A stretch of DNA of 64,000 nucleotides from Nitrosococcus halophilus Nc 4 (GTDB lineage: Bacteria; Pseudomonadota; Gammaproteobacteria; Nitrosococcales; Nitrosococcaceae), in assembly GCF_000024725.1 (NCBI RefSeq), contig NC_013960.1:1324261-1388260 (forward strand), written 5' to 3'. The notes beneath the pieces are model-generated. The model was given only the letters and a program-made list of their open reading frames with translations, had not been told where the DNA came from and did not search any database. Both the position numbers and the translations under genes were made by a program. This document shows positions 45,308 to 54,042 of this stretch, piece after piece. Position 1 is the stretch's first letter. Every line of letters begins with the position of its first letter.

Positions 45308-46345
45308 ATGAACAGTCACCAGGGGAGTCGGCATATCACCTTGGCCCATGGCGGTGGCGGCAAGGCCATGCGTGATCTCATCGAGACTCTCTTTGTCCGT
45401 CATTTTCATAATCCTTGGCTGACTCCCCTGGAAGATCAGGCCCGGATCGGGCTTGGGGAATTGTCACCAGGGGGAAATCGGCTTGCCTTTACCACTGATT
45501 CTTTTGTGGTTGATCCGTTATTTTTTCCCGGCGGCGACATCGGTACCCTGGCGGTCAACGGCACTGTCAATGATCTTGCCATGAGCGGCGCTCAGCCCCT
45601 ATACCTAAGCTGTGGGATGATTCTGGAGGAAGGCCTTTCCATAACCCTTCTGGAGGAGGTGGTGGAGAGCATGGGCCGTGCCGCCGATGCTGCCGGGGTG
45701 AGTATCGTTACCGGCGACATCAAGGTGGTGCCCCGGGGAGCGGTGGATAAGCTGTTTATTAACACCACCGGTCTAGGCGTGATTCCGGAAGGTGTTCATA
45801 TTGCCAGCCACCGGGCCCAACCTGGGGATGCTATTTTGGTCAATGGCTTTATGGGGGATCATGGGGCCGCCATCGTGGATGCCCGTGGGGATCTAGCCTT
45901 GGACAATCCGGTGGAAAGCGATTGTCAGCCCCTCCATGGGCTAGTGGCAGCGATGCTGGCGGCCTGTCCTGATATCCACTGTTTGCGGGATGCCACCCGG
46001 GGTGGAGTGGCCACGGTGCTCAACGAATTTGTCCAAGCGGCCCAGGTGGGGATGCGTCTTGAAGAAGCCTCACTGCCAGTGCGAGAGACGGTCCGGGGCG
46101 TCTGTGAAATCCTGGGACTGGATCCCCTCTACTTGGCTAATGAAGGAAAGCTGGTGGCGATAGTGCCCGCTGAGGCAGCGGAAGCTGTTTTAGCCGCCAT
46201 GCGCTCCCACCCCGCCGGTCGGGAGGGGGCGATAATTGGCGAAGTGACGGCGGTCCCTGAGGGAAGGGTGGTGCTGGCGACCGCTCTAGGGGGGGAGCGC
46301 ATTGTGGATATGCTAGTGGGAGAGCAATTGCCTCGCATCTGCTAA
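45308..46345 (+). CDS. hypE: Hydrogenase maturation protein HypE
   Basis: A 345-residue HypE (PurM/AIR-synthase-like fold). It dehydrates the C-terminal thiocarbamate to a thiocyanate, the source of CN ligands. The N-terminal ATP-binding segment LAHGGGGKAMRDLIETLF (about residues 11-28) is typical. The family's required C-terminal cysteine is present: the protein ends EQLPRIC. DATRGGVATVLNEF (about residues 229-242) is the PurM-like core. It starts 3 bp after hypD and is the last gene of the operon. Confidence 0.96.
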   Translation: MNSHQGSRHITLAHGGGGKAMRDLIETLFVRHFHNPWLTPLEDQARIGLGELSPGGNRLAFTTDSFVVDPLFFPGGDIGTLAVNGTVNDLAMSGAQPLYLSCGMILEEGLSITLLEEVVESMGRAADAAGVSIVTGDIKVVPRGAVDKLFINTTGLGVIPEGVHIASHRAQPGDAILVNGFMGDHGAAIVDARGDLALDNPVESDCQPLHGLVAAMLAACPDIHCLRDATRGGVATVLNEFVQAAQVGMRLEEASLPVRETVRGVCEILGLDPLYLANEGKLVAIVPAEAAEAVLAAMRSHPAGREGAIIGEVTAVPEGRVVLATALGGERIVDMLVGEQLPRIC

Positions 46346-46363
46346 TGGCTGGGATAAACAGCA

Positions 46364-46972
46364 TCACTCATGGGGGGCCTTACCCTGGGTGATGAACCAG
46401 TGGTGGGGTAAGTGGTGTTCTCCATAGGCCATGAGACCGGCATACCCTAAGCCCCTGATCTTGTCGACCTCCTGGGGATTGTCGGTGGTGATGGTAAGGC
46501 CATAGATGCCGTTTTCTTGCGCCACCGCCATATTCCAGCCCGTTTCCTGTTTCAACACTGCCGGGTGCGCTCCAGGCGCCAGTACGCGGGCCAGGGTTTC
46601 TTGGGCCGGGGCGCTTAGGGGGCGAACTTTAATATGAACTCCTTCTGCTGTAGAGGTTTGGGCAATCACTTCAACATTGGTCATGAAATGATACATGTCC
46701 ACCAGATGGCGTCGAAAAGCTTCCAAATCCACTTGAGACCAATTGGTTTTGGGGTCGGCTTCAAGTTGAGCAATCGCTTCCTTAATGGCGGCAAAAATGG
46801 CATTACCGGGTTCTGTGAGAGGAATTTTTTCCATAGCGGACATGGAATGCAGACCATGTTCCATTCTATGGTGTTCAGCTTTTTGTTCAGTTTCCGGCCA
46901 TACTATTGAAATAGACAGAAGCGATAATAACAAGGTGGCCGGCAGGAAAACACGAGGGGTGATTTTGGACAT
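46364..46972 (-). CDS. Exported protein of unknown function
   Basis: A 202-residue protein. ATG 46972 is preferred over ATG 46990 because AAAGGAA lies about 8 bp upstream. A signal peptide is likely (FLPATLLLSLLSISIVW, about residues 8-24), and a His/Met-rich stretch follows (HHRMEHGLHSMSAMEK), which could bind a metal. The rest contains VDLEAFRRHLVDMYHFM and GLTITTDNPQEVDKIRGLGYAG. I do not recognise the family. It lies convergent to hypE, separated by 18 bp. Confidence 0.6.
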   Translation of the reverse strand: MSKITPRVFLPATLLLSLLSISIVWPETEQKAEHHRMEHGLHSMSAMEKIPLTEPGNAIFAAIKEAIAQLEADPKTNWSQVDLEAFRRHLVDMYHFMTNVEVIAQTSTAEGVHIKVRPLSAPAQETLARVLAPGAHPAVLKQETGWNMAVAQENGIYGLTITTDNPQEVDKIRGLGYAGLMAYGEHHLPHHWFITQGKAPHE

Positions 46973-47201
46973 GGATTTTTCCTTTGGCATGGTCAGCGCC
47001 TATTATTCTTAAAATGTAGTTTACTAATAGGACTAAGGTGAAAACAAAGGTATTTGAGAAGCGGAATGCCCCTATTTTCAGGAATATTGACTCCCACCCT
47101 CTAGAAGTCATTGGGCTATACGATATTGGCTGCAACGAGTTTTCGGTGGAAAGGAGTGATTAACTAGTTGGCAAAACACTACCAAATAGTACCATTCTCT
47201 C

Positions 47202-47882
47202 ATGAAATTGGTACCTTTAAGAAAAGCCGTGCAAGCGCTCGGTTTATCCAAGAACACCCTGAGAAAGTATGCAGACCAGGGAAGTATTAATGTTATCCGA
47301 ACCCCGAGCGGGCAACGGCTCTTTGATTTGGACAGTTTCACTGGACAACTCACTAAACAAACAGCCGTCGCCTACGCTCGGGTCAGCTCAAAAGGGCAAA
47401 AGCCGGACTTAGAGTGCCAGGTGGAATATCTAAGCGAATACGCAAGCGAGGTGGTGCGTGATGTCGGCAGTGGTCTCAACTATAAACGAAAAGGCTTACG
47501 CGCCTTACTGGAACGCGCAGTATGCGGAGAGCGTCTCAAAATTGTGGTTGCCTCACGAGACCGTATTGCACGGTTTGGCTGGGAACTCGTGGACTTTATC
47601 GTCCAAAAACCCGGCGGCGAAATCGTGGTTCTCGATCAACGTGTGGGAAGCGCAGAAGAAGAGCTCACCCAAGACCTCTTGCATATCCTCCACGTTTTCT
47701 CTTGCCGAATGTATGGGCGACGAAAGTATAAAAGTAATCAGGTCGAAGAAGATCCGGTTCTATCCTACTACAGCGCAGAAGAACTTGTTCAGGCGTTGGT
47801 TCGGCGTATCGAGAAGGATTTACAACAAGACGGTCGAACACTTAGCTACTCCAGGGACGATAGCGGACTGGAAAGCGATTAA
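47202..47882 (+). CDS. tnpA: IS607-family serine recombinase TnpA
   Basis: A 226-residue IS607-type transposase. The N-terminal MerR-like helix-turn-helix (KLVPLRKAVQALGLSKNTLR, with RKYADQG) is followed by a serine-recombinase catalytic domain: AYARVSSKGQKPDLECQVEY contains the nucleophile Ser, and VVASRDRIARFGWELVDF has the active arginines. The C-terminal HVFSCRMYGRRKYK is usual for the family. Its 3' end overlaps the tnpB gene by about 170 bp in another frame. IS607 elements transpose without terminal repeats. It looks intact. Confidence 0.92.
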   Translation: MKLVPLRKAVQALGLSKNTLRKYADQGSINVIRTPSGQRLFDLDSFTGQLTKQTAVAYARVSSKGQKPDLECQVEYLSEYASEVVRDVGSGLNYKRKGLRALLERAVCGERLKIVVASRDRIARFGWELVDFIVQKPGGEIVVLDQRVGSAEEELTQDLLHILHVFSCRMYGRRKYKSNQVEEDPVLSYYSAEELVQALVRRIEKDLQQDGRTLSYSRDDSGLESD

Positions 47883-48855
47883 GCAATGGCTGATTCCGGC
47901 TCAACCTGAGTATACCTTTGAGGTTCCGCGAGCTATTCGTGATGGTGCGGTCATGGACGCTTGCCGGGCCGTTAAGGCGGCCAAGGTAAAGACCAAGCAA
48001 ACTGGCAACCCCCATAAAGTACGCTTCCGCTCAAAGCGGGAACCCACGCAAACTCTCTTTATCCGCAATGACATGATTCGGAAAGGGACTGTGTACCCTA
48101 CCAAATTGGGGGTGCTGTCCTTTTCCGAATCATTGCCTGAACACCCACGGGATTCTCGGATCACGTGGGAAAACGGACGGTGGTTTATGTGCGTGCCCCA
48201 TGAAATCACCTTATCGCCGGGGGCGAGAACCAAGCCCTATTATGCTGTAGGGGTCGATCCTGGGGTGCGCACTTTCCTCAGTTTTTATACCGATGGCGCA
48301 GTTGGGGATTTAGGCGAAGGCGATTTTGGGCGGATTGCCCGCTTGTGTGCCTATTTGGACGATTTAATGTCCCGTCTTGACCCGAAGCGCAAGGAAAACC
48401 GAGTCAATGCGGCTAAGCGTCAACGTATGCGCAAGGCAGCCAATAGGCTTCGGTGGAAGATTAAAGACTTAATCCGTGAAGTACATTGGAAGTGCGCCCG
48501 TTTTCTTTGTGAAAACTTTGAAGTCGTGTTTATCCCCGACTTTGAAACGCAGCAAATGGCTTCACGGACCAAGCGAAAGCTGAGGAAAAAATCGGTTCGC
48601 GCCATGCTCACGTGGTCCCACTACCAGTTTCGTCAGCGCTTGGAATGGATGGCAAAAAAACTAGGGACCACTGTAATTTCTGTCAACGAATCCTACACCA
48701 GCAAGACCGTGAACTGGACGGGCGAAGTCAACCATAAACTGGGTGGCGCTCGGATAGTGAAGGGTTCGGACGGAAACTCCATGAAGCGAGACCACAATGG
48801 CGCCCTTGGGATTTATCTCAAGGGCTTTGTCGGATACGGCCTAACGAAATGTTAG
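47713..48855 (+). CDS. tnpB: TnpB-family RNA-guided nuclease homologue (IS607 type), no zinc-ribbon cysteines
   Basis: A 380-residue TnpB, with ATG 47713 chosen because family homology begins there (IRSKKIRFYPTTAQKNLFRR); the frame is open further upstream inside tnpA. RuvC-like residues are seen: Asp in AVGVDPGVRTFLSFYTDG (about residues 178-195), the acidic pair in VFIPDFETQQM (about residues 272-282) and the Asp in KRDHNGALGI near the C-terminus. YTSKT and NHKLGGARI, the zinc-ribbon segment, are present, but the usual two CxxC pairs are replaced (KTVNWTGEVNHK; IVKGSDGNSM). This is a known variant pattern in some IS607 relatives to my recollection. The nuclease may therefore be catalytically competent with an altered target-end domain, or be degenerate. 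Confidence 0.85.
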   Translation: MGDESIKVIRSKKIRFYPTTAQKNLFRRWFGVSRRIYNKTVEHLATPGTIADWKAIKQWLIPAQPEYTFEVPRAIRDGAVMDACRAVKAAKVKTKQTGNPHKVRFRSKREPTQTLFIRNDMIRKGTVYPTKLGVLSFSESLPEHPRDSRITWENGRWFMCVPHEITLSPGARTKPYYAVGVDPGVRTFLSFYTDGAVGDLGEGDFGRIARLCAYLDDLMSRLDPKRKENRVNAAKRQRMRKAANRLRWKIKDLIREVHWKCARFLCENFEVVFIPDFETQQMASRTKRKLRKKSVRAMLTWSHYQFRQRLEWMAKKLGTTVISVNESYTSKTVNWTGEVNHKLGGARIVKGSDGNSMKRDHNGALGIYLKGFVGYGLTKC

Positions 48856-48880
48856 CACTTGGTAGCTAAACGTTACCAAG
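48841..48880 (+). ncRNA. Possible guide-RNA (reRNA/omega-RNA) end of the IS607 element
   Basis: Two hairpins overlap the tnpB stop: CTAAC (48841-48845) with GTTAG (48851-48855), then CTTGGTA (48858-48864) with TACCAAG (48874-48880). TnpB guide RNAs normally span the end of tnpB and the element's right end, with the guide beyond the boundary. The position and structure fit, but no sequence-level consensus is available to me. Confidence 0.3.
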
Positions 48881-48893
48881 AAAGGATCAGGTT

Positions 48894-49628
48894 ATGGTGA
48901 GTAGAATCGTTTTACTGCGTCATGGTGAAAGCGTATGGAATTTGGAAAATCGATTTACGGGCTGGACCGATGTTGATCTTTCTGCAAATGGTATTGAAGA
49001 AGCCCGCCTTGCAGGCAAGATATTGAAAAATGAGGGGTACCAATTTGATAAGGCCTACACTTCAGTGCTTAAGCGGGCCATTCGTACCCTGTGGATTGTA
49101 GAAGAAGTCATGGACTTGATGTGGCTTCCCATAGAAAAACGGTGGGAGTTGAATGAACGCCATTATGGCAGTTTACAAGGACTGAACAAAGCTGAAATGG
49201 CCAAACAATATGGTGCGGAGCTGGTGCATCAATGGCGCCGGGGCTATGCGATTGAACCGCCTCCATTGGATGATTCCGATCCCCGCCATCCGCGTTTTGA
49301 TAGGCGTTATGCCCACTTAGCTTCCGAGAAAGTCCCGGCCTCGGAATCCCTTGAGAAGACGCTTCAGCGGGTTATTCCCTGTTGGGAGAAAGATATCTTA
49401 CCGGATATTGCCGCGGGCAAGGAGCTGATTATTGTCGCCCATGGCAATTCTTTGCGGGCTTTATACAAGCATCTTGAGGGGTTGTCCGATCAGGAAGTCA
49501 TGGAGCTTAATATCCCGACCGGTATCCCCTTGGTGTTTGAACTAGATGAGGCTTTCCGGCCAACCGCCCATTATTACCTTGCCGACTCGGAAAAGGGTCA
49601 GGTGGCTGTCGATGGGATGGCCCATTAG
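48894..49628 (+). CDS. gpmA: 2,3-bisphosphoglycerate-dependent phosphoglycerate mutase
   Basis: A 244-residue dPGM, interconverting 3- and 2-phosphoglycerate in glycolysis and gluconeogenesis. The phospho-accepting His10 is in [37 protein letters not shown] (about residues 84-102) has the acid and substrate residues, and [17 protein letters not shown] contains the second catalytic His near 180. The IS607 element ends just upstream, so its transcription may now depend on the element or a short remaining leader. A strong terminator follows. Confidence 0.95.
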   Translation: MVSRIVLLRHGESVWNLENRFTGWTDVDLSANGIEEARLAGKILKNEGYQFDKAYTSVLKRAIRTLWIVEEVMDLMWLPIEKRWELNERHYGSLQGLNKAEMAKQYGAELVHQWRRGYAIEPPPLDDSDPRHPRFDRRYAHLASEKVPASESLEKTLQRVIPCWEKDILPDIAAGKELIIVAHGNSLRALYKHLEGLSDQEVMELNIPTGIPLVFELDEAFRPTAHYYLADSEKGQVAVDGMAH

Positions 49629-49646
49629 GCTAGGCTGTTTGTCGAT

Positions 49647-49680
49647 ACCCTTTGCCATCGGCAGGCAAAGGGTTTTTTAA
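49647..49680 (+). terminator. Rho-independent terminator of gpmA
   Basis: ACCCTTTGCC (49647-49656) pairs with GGCAAAGGGT (49664-49673) over 10 bp with a 7-nt loop, followed by a run of T. This is a clear intrinsic terminator 18 bp after the gpmA stop. The minus-strand gene at 49696-50286 also ends near here. Confidence 0.85.
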
Positions 49681-49695
49681 CGGCATACCGAAGCT

Positions 49696-50286
49696 TCAGC
49701 TCAGAAATTCACGGACATTCAAGATGACCTCGGGAAAGCATTGGGGCGCCAGTTGGCCTTCGGTGACTGCTTGAACAGTTTGGTAGCAGGCGTTTTCCGG
49801 TTCGGGCTCGAAATAGACCTCGATGAATTGCCCTGGGAGGTTAATGAGCCAGTATTCTGGGATTCCGTGCCGTGCATAGAGGGGTCCTTTGATCTCCCGG
49901 TCATAATGCACCGTGGTATCGGCGATTTCCACCACCAGCAGCACGTCGGTGGCCGCCGGTAAAATGTGCCGGTATCGGTGCGGCTGGTAGCGTAGTAATG
50001 CGAAGTCGGGTTGCGGTTCGGAATAAGGTGCGAGTTGAATGGGATTCTGTATCCAGGCGATAGCGCGGCCGATAAGCCGGGGGGTCAAGTACTCATTCAG
50101 CGTACTCGTCAGGCTGGCGTGCAAGTGGCCGATGGGCGCCATATCAATCAGTTCTCCCTCGATGAGCTCCACCCGATCATCCTCGCGCAAGATGCCCGCC
50201 TCGCCCATGCGATGGTATTCAGCCACGGTTAATTTGCGATGGGGCGCCATGATGATTGGGGGTGAATCCGTCGACGCAGTGGTCAT
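49696..50286 (-). CDS. Uma2-family (DUF820) putative restriction-endonuclease-like protein
   Basis: A 196-residue Uma2 domain protein with a PD-(D/E)xK-like fold. RKLTVAEYHRMGEAGILRED and RVELIEGELIDMAPIG open the family; EPQPDFALLRY (about residues 91-101) and LLVVEIADTTVHYDREIK (about 114-131) carry the Asp, Glu and Lys expected in the active site, followed by ARHGIPEYWLINL. The family is common in cyanobacteria and proteobacteria; its function is not established, and nuclease activity is inferred from the fold. AAGGA lies upstream of ATG 50286. Confidence 0.85.
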   Translation of the reverse strand: MTTASTDSPPIIMAPHRKLTVAEYHRMGEAGILREDDRVELIEGELIDMAPIGHLHASLTSTLNEYLTPRLIGRAIAWIQNPIQLAPYSEPQPDFALLRYQPHRYRHILPAATDVLLVVEIADTTVHYDREIKGPLYARHGIPEYWLINLPGQFIEVYFEPEPENACYQTVQAVTEGQLAPQCFPEVILNVREFLS

Positions 50287-50529
50287 CGGTTCTCATCCTT
50301 AGGGTTCGGTGATTGCTAGTATATCATCGCAGGGTTGGTCGGGTGTGTCCTTTTCGAGCAAAAAATCATTAGTCACTGATTTTGGAACGGTTCCGATTCC
50401 ATCCCCGGCACCCATTACTCTAGCCGGACCGCCCTCTCATTTCCCCTGCACTGATAATCATGGTGGGTATTTTAGGGCCTAGCAAGGTAAACTAATAAGT
50501 TTAAGCAGTTATTGAGCAATTGGTTTTTG

Positions 50530-53500
50530 ATGAGAGAAAGGATGGCAGCAGACGATGCATTGACGCTAGAGGATATCGCCTTCTCTGAGCTGTTCCAGGT
50601 CACCGGGCTGGAAGTTTTGGATAAGGGGTTTTTAGACTTATTAAAGTACCGGGATTCCGAGCTTTATCGGCACGTTATCAGCTACCGACAGGCTTCCGAA
50701 CCCTTGCCGCCGGTGGCGGAAAGTGAATTACTCTTGGCTTTGGCCCCCCATCTAGAAGATTTTTTGGCGCGCTTCTTTGGGATTGAAGGAGAATTGGCCG
50801 CCAGTGGCAATGCCACCCTGAGCCATGATCCGGTGATGGTCTTTAAAAAAGAATGGGTGCAGCGCCGAGGACGGCGCTATCGGAAACCCATTGCGCGATC
50901 TTTTTATACCCTAGATCGGTGGTTGAGCGAACAACTCCAGCAAGCTGGGTTAGCGGAGGCCGACCGGGAACAGGCGGTTGCCCAATGGGCCCAGGGCCTG
51001 CATCAAGCTGAAGCGGTCCCTGGGGAGGTCACTGAGGCCTTAATCCAATGGTGCGCCTTGGCGTTGACCGATCCGGATGGGCAGCGGGCGGTCGCCGGTT
51101 GGACCAGTTTTCATCTGCCGCGAAAAGTGGACCATGCCCGCTTGGTGCCCCTTGAACACCTGGAAGGGGATTCGCTCCACCGGCTCCAGGCCAATCCAGC
51201 CACCTTTCGGCGGCGCGATGGGTTCAAGCTCACCGATCCCCGCATGTCGGCCCGGGCGGTGCAGGGAGAAGTGCATTACTGCATTTACTGTCATGACCAT
51301 AATGGAGATTTCTGCTCCAAGGGTTTTCCGGAGAAGAAGAACCAGCCGGAACTGGGGTTTAAAGCCGATCCTTTGGGGGTTACTCTGACCGGATGCCCGG
51401 TGGAGGAGAAAATCTCCGAGATGCACGCCCTCAAGCGGGAGGGCCGCACGATAGCAGCTTTGGCCGTTGCCATGGTGGACAACCCCATGGTGCCGGCCAC
51501 GGGGCATCGCATTTGCAATGACTGCATGAAATCCTGCATTTATCAGAAACAGGAACCGGTGAACATTCCCCAGATCGAGACCCGGGTGCTGACGGATGTC
51601 TTAGACTTGCCTTGGGGAGTGGAGATTTATGATCTTCTCACCCGCTGGAACCCCCTACGGCAGCGGCAATTTTTACTTCAACCCTATAACGGCTACAAGG
51701 TCTTGGTATCCGGGATGGGGCCGGCCGGTTTCACCATGGCCCACCACCTGACCATGGAGGGGTGCGCCGTGGTGGGTATTGATGGGCTCAAGATGGAACC
51801 TTTGCCGGAAGCGTTGTTGAAACAGCCTGTCCGGGAGTGGTCAGCCCTCAAGGAATCCCTAGACGAACGTATTTTACTGGGGTTTGGGGGAGTCGCTGAG
51901 TATGGGATCACCGTACGCTGGGATAAAAACTTCTTGAAGCTCATTTATCTCAGTTTGCTTCGGCGCCCCCTGTTCCAGGCTTTTGGTGGGGTTCGTTTAG
52001 GCGGGACCATGACCTTGGAGGATGCCTGGAAGCTGGGATTTGATCATGCTTGCATTGCCACCGGCACCGGGTTGCCCCGGGTCATTCCCATGGGCAATAG
52101 CTTGGCTCGGGGAATGCGGCAGGCGAGCGATTTTCTAATGGCCCTACAGCTCACCGGCGCGGGCAAGGAAAGCAGCCTCGCCAACCTGCAAGTGCGGTTG
52201 CCTGCGGTGGTCATAGGCGGTGGCCTCACGGCCATTGACACGGCCACGGAAGTTCAAGCCTATTACATTAAGCAAGTGGAAAAAATGCTCACCCGCTATG
52301 AGAAGCTGGTGGCAGCCCAGGGCAAGGCGCAAGTGCGGGCAGGTTTGAGCGAAGAAGATGAGGAAATCCTAGAAGAATTTCTGGCCCATGGACGTTTGGT
52401 AAGAGCCGAGCGTCAACGGGCCGCTCAGGCAGGAGAGGCACCGGATTTTATTCCCCTGCTGCGCGCTTGGGGCGGCGTTACCCTGGCCTACCGCAAGGGA
52501 CTCAATGCTTCTCCGGCCTATCAGCGTAATCATGAAGAAGTCCTCAAGGCCATGGAGGAGGGGCTTTATTACGCGGAGGGCCTGGAACCTCTTCGGGCGG
52601 AGCTGGATAAATACGGCCATGTGAAAGCGCTGGTGTGTCGGCGCATGAGGCAGGAAGAGGGGCGTTGGCTTGGCACGCGGGAGGAGATCACCTTGCCCGC
52701 CCGCGCCGTGTTTATTGCCGCCGGTGCTAAGCCTAATACTATCTATGAGCATGAATATCCTGGCAGTATTGAGTTAGAAGGTGATCACTTCTTACCCCAT
52801 GTGGAGCATCCCGATGGTTTGCAGCCGGTTCAGGTGGCTGAAGATTGCAAGTCGTCGGAGTTTGGTCCCTTTACTTCTTACCACCGGGAAGGGCATATGG
52901 TCACTTTTGTGGGGGATACCCATCCGGTATTCCAGGGCAGTGTGGTCAAGGCGATTGCCTCAAGTAAGCGTAGCTATCCCCAGGTCATGGCCGCTTTGGC
53001 GCTGCACCCGCCGGCGAGTAAAGAGGACTATAACGACTTTCGAGCGCAAATGGCCGACTTATTGACCCCGCGAGTAAGTCAAGTCAACCGCAGTAATCCT
53101 GGGATAGTAGAAGTGTGGGTGCGGGCTCCTCTTGCCGCCCGTAATTTCCGTCCCGGACAATTTTTTCGTTTGCAGAGTTTTGAGTCCAATAGCCCCGAAG
53201 TGGAAGGGACCCGTTTGCAAATACCGCTGCTCACCGTCAGCGGCACGGGAGTCCAGGACGATCAAATTCGGTTGATGGTATTGCAGTGGGGGGCTGGACC
53301 CCGTTTGGTCGGCCGTTTGCAGCCTGGAGATCCCCTGGTGCTTATGGGGCCGACCGGGGCGCCTACTGAGATCCCCCAGGGAGAGACGGTGCTGGTCGTG
53401 GCAGGCCGCTGGGGGGCGGCGGCAATGCTTGATCTGGGTCCTGCCCTCCGGGCGGCGGGCAATCGGGTTCTCTATGTGGCTGCTTTTGGCTCGGCCGCTG

Positions 53501-54042
53501 AATTAGACCGCCAAGATGAGCTTGAAATGGCGGCCGATCAGCTCATTTGGAGCACGGCTCGGGAGCCGAAAATTACTCCCCGTCGGCCCCAGGACTTGAG
53601 CGTAGTGGAAACGGACATGGTTGCCCTGCTACAGCGCTACGGGGCGGGGGAATTAGGGAGCCCTGAGGGCAGTGGACGTCTTCCTTTGAGGTCGGTAAAT
53701 CGATTTCTGGTGATGGGGTCTACAGGGCTATTGCACGGTTTCCAAGGGGCTTTGAAAGGGCCCCTGAAAGACGTTTTTCGCTCCGATCTCAAAGCCATCG
53801 GCATGGTGGGAAGTCCCATGCAGTGCATGCTAAAGGGCGTTTGCGCCCAGTGTTTGCAGTGGCAGATTGACCCGGAGACGGGAAAACGCACCCGTGCTGT
53901 CTTTTCTTGCGCCGAGCAGGACCAGCCTTTAAGTTGGATCGATATCGATAATCTGGTGGCGCGTCAGCTCCAGAATCGTCTTCCGGACCGGCTCACTTCC
54001 CAGTGGTTGGATTATGTCTTATCTCAAACCCATCCTAGCTAA
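50530..54042 (+). CDS. Very large FAD/NAD(P)-dependent oxidoreductase with GltD-like and PyrK-like parts
   Basis: About 1170 residues. The start is uncertain: ATG 50530 is listed, but TTG 50512 and ATG 50542 in the same frame are possible, and none has a good ribosome-binding site. Domains in order: an N-terminal region of about 240 residues not recognised; a Cys-rich GltD-like entry (CIYCHDHNGDFCSKGFP, about 250-266; ICNDCMKSCIYQK); a FAD-binding GMGPAG (about 395-400) and an NAD(P)-binding VVIGGGLTAIDTATEV (about 558-573); then a ferredoxin-reductase-like FAD part (FRPGQFFRLQS). At the C-terminus a PyrK-like 2Fe-2S motif, CMLKGVCAQC, is followed by VFSC. It may bridge NAD(P)H to a quinone or cytochrome. 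Partner unknown. Confidence 0.8.
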   Translation: MRERMAADDALTLEDIAFSELFQVTGLEVLDKGFLDLLKYRDSELYRHVISYRQASEPLPPVAESELLLALAPHLEDFLARFFGIEGELAASGNATLSHDPVMVFKKEWVQRRGRRYRKPIARSFYTLDRWLSEQLQQAGLAEADREQAVAQWAQGLHQAEAVPGEVTEALIQWCALALTDPDGQRAVAGWTSFHLPRKVDHARLVPLEHLEGDSLHRLQANPATFRRRDGFKLTDPRMSARAVQGEVHYCIYCHDHNGDFCSKGFPEKKNQPELGFKADPLGVTLTGCPVEEKISEMHALKREGRTIAALAVAMVDNPMVPATGHRICNDCMKSCIYQKQEPVNIPQIETRVLTDVLDLPWGVEIYDLLTRWNPLRQRQFLLQPYNGYKVLVSGMGPAGFTMAHHLTMEGCAVVGIDGLKMEPLPEALLKQPVREWSALKESLDERILLGFGGVAEYGITVRWDKNFLKLIYLSLLRRPLFQAFGGVRLGGTMTLEDAWKLGFDHACIATGTGLPRVIPMGNSLARGMRQASDFLMALQLTGAGKESSLANLQVRLPAVVIGGGLTAIDTATEVQAYYIKQVEKMLTRYEKLVAAQGKAQVRAGLSEEDEEILEEFLAHGRLVRAERQRAAQAGEAPDFIPLLRAWGGVTLAYRKGLNASPAYQRNHEEVLKAMEEGLYYAEGLEPLRAELDKYGHVKALVCRRMRQEEGRWLGTREEITLPARAVFIAAGAKPNTIYEHEYPGSIELEGDHFLPHVEHPDGLQPVQVAEDCKSSEFGPFTSYHREGHMVTFVGDTHPVFQGSVVKAIASSKRSYPQVMAALALHPPASKEDYNDFRAQMADLLTPRVSQVNRSNPGIVEVWVRAPLAARNFRPGQFFRLQSFESNSPEVEGTRLQIPLLTVSGTGVQDDQIRLMVLQWGAGPRLVGRLQPGDPLVLMGPTGAPTEIPQGETVLVVAGRWGAAAMLDLGPALRAAGNRVLYVAAFGSAAELDRQDELEMAADQLIWSTAREPKITPRRPQDLSVVETDMVALLQRYGAGELGSPEGSGRLPLRSVNRFLVMGSTGLLHGFQGALKGPLKDVFRSDLKAIGMVGSPMQCMLKGVCAQCLQWQIDPETGKRTRAVFSCAEQDQPLSWIDIDNLVARQLQNRLPDRLTSQWLDYVLSQTHPS

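Larger units (their letters stand above)
47202..48880 (+). mobile_element. IS607-family insertion sequence
   Basis: The element comprises tnpA and tnpB with characteristic overlap. Its exact left end lies in the 46991-47201 intergenic segment, and its right end is probably between 48856 and 48890. The ends cannot be fixed because IS607 elements have no inverted repeats. It ends within about 15-40 bp of the gpmA start, so the element separates gpmA from its original upstream sequence. Confidence 0.75.

Noticed and set aside
47458-47712. TnpB upstream extension
   Set aside because: The frame is open but is the out-of-frame image of tnpA. Family homology starts at ATG 47713.
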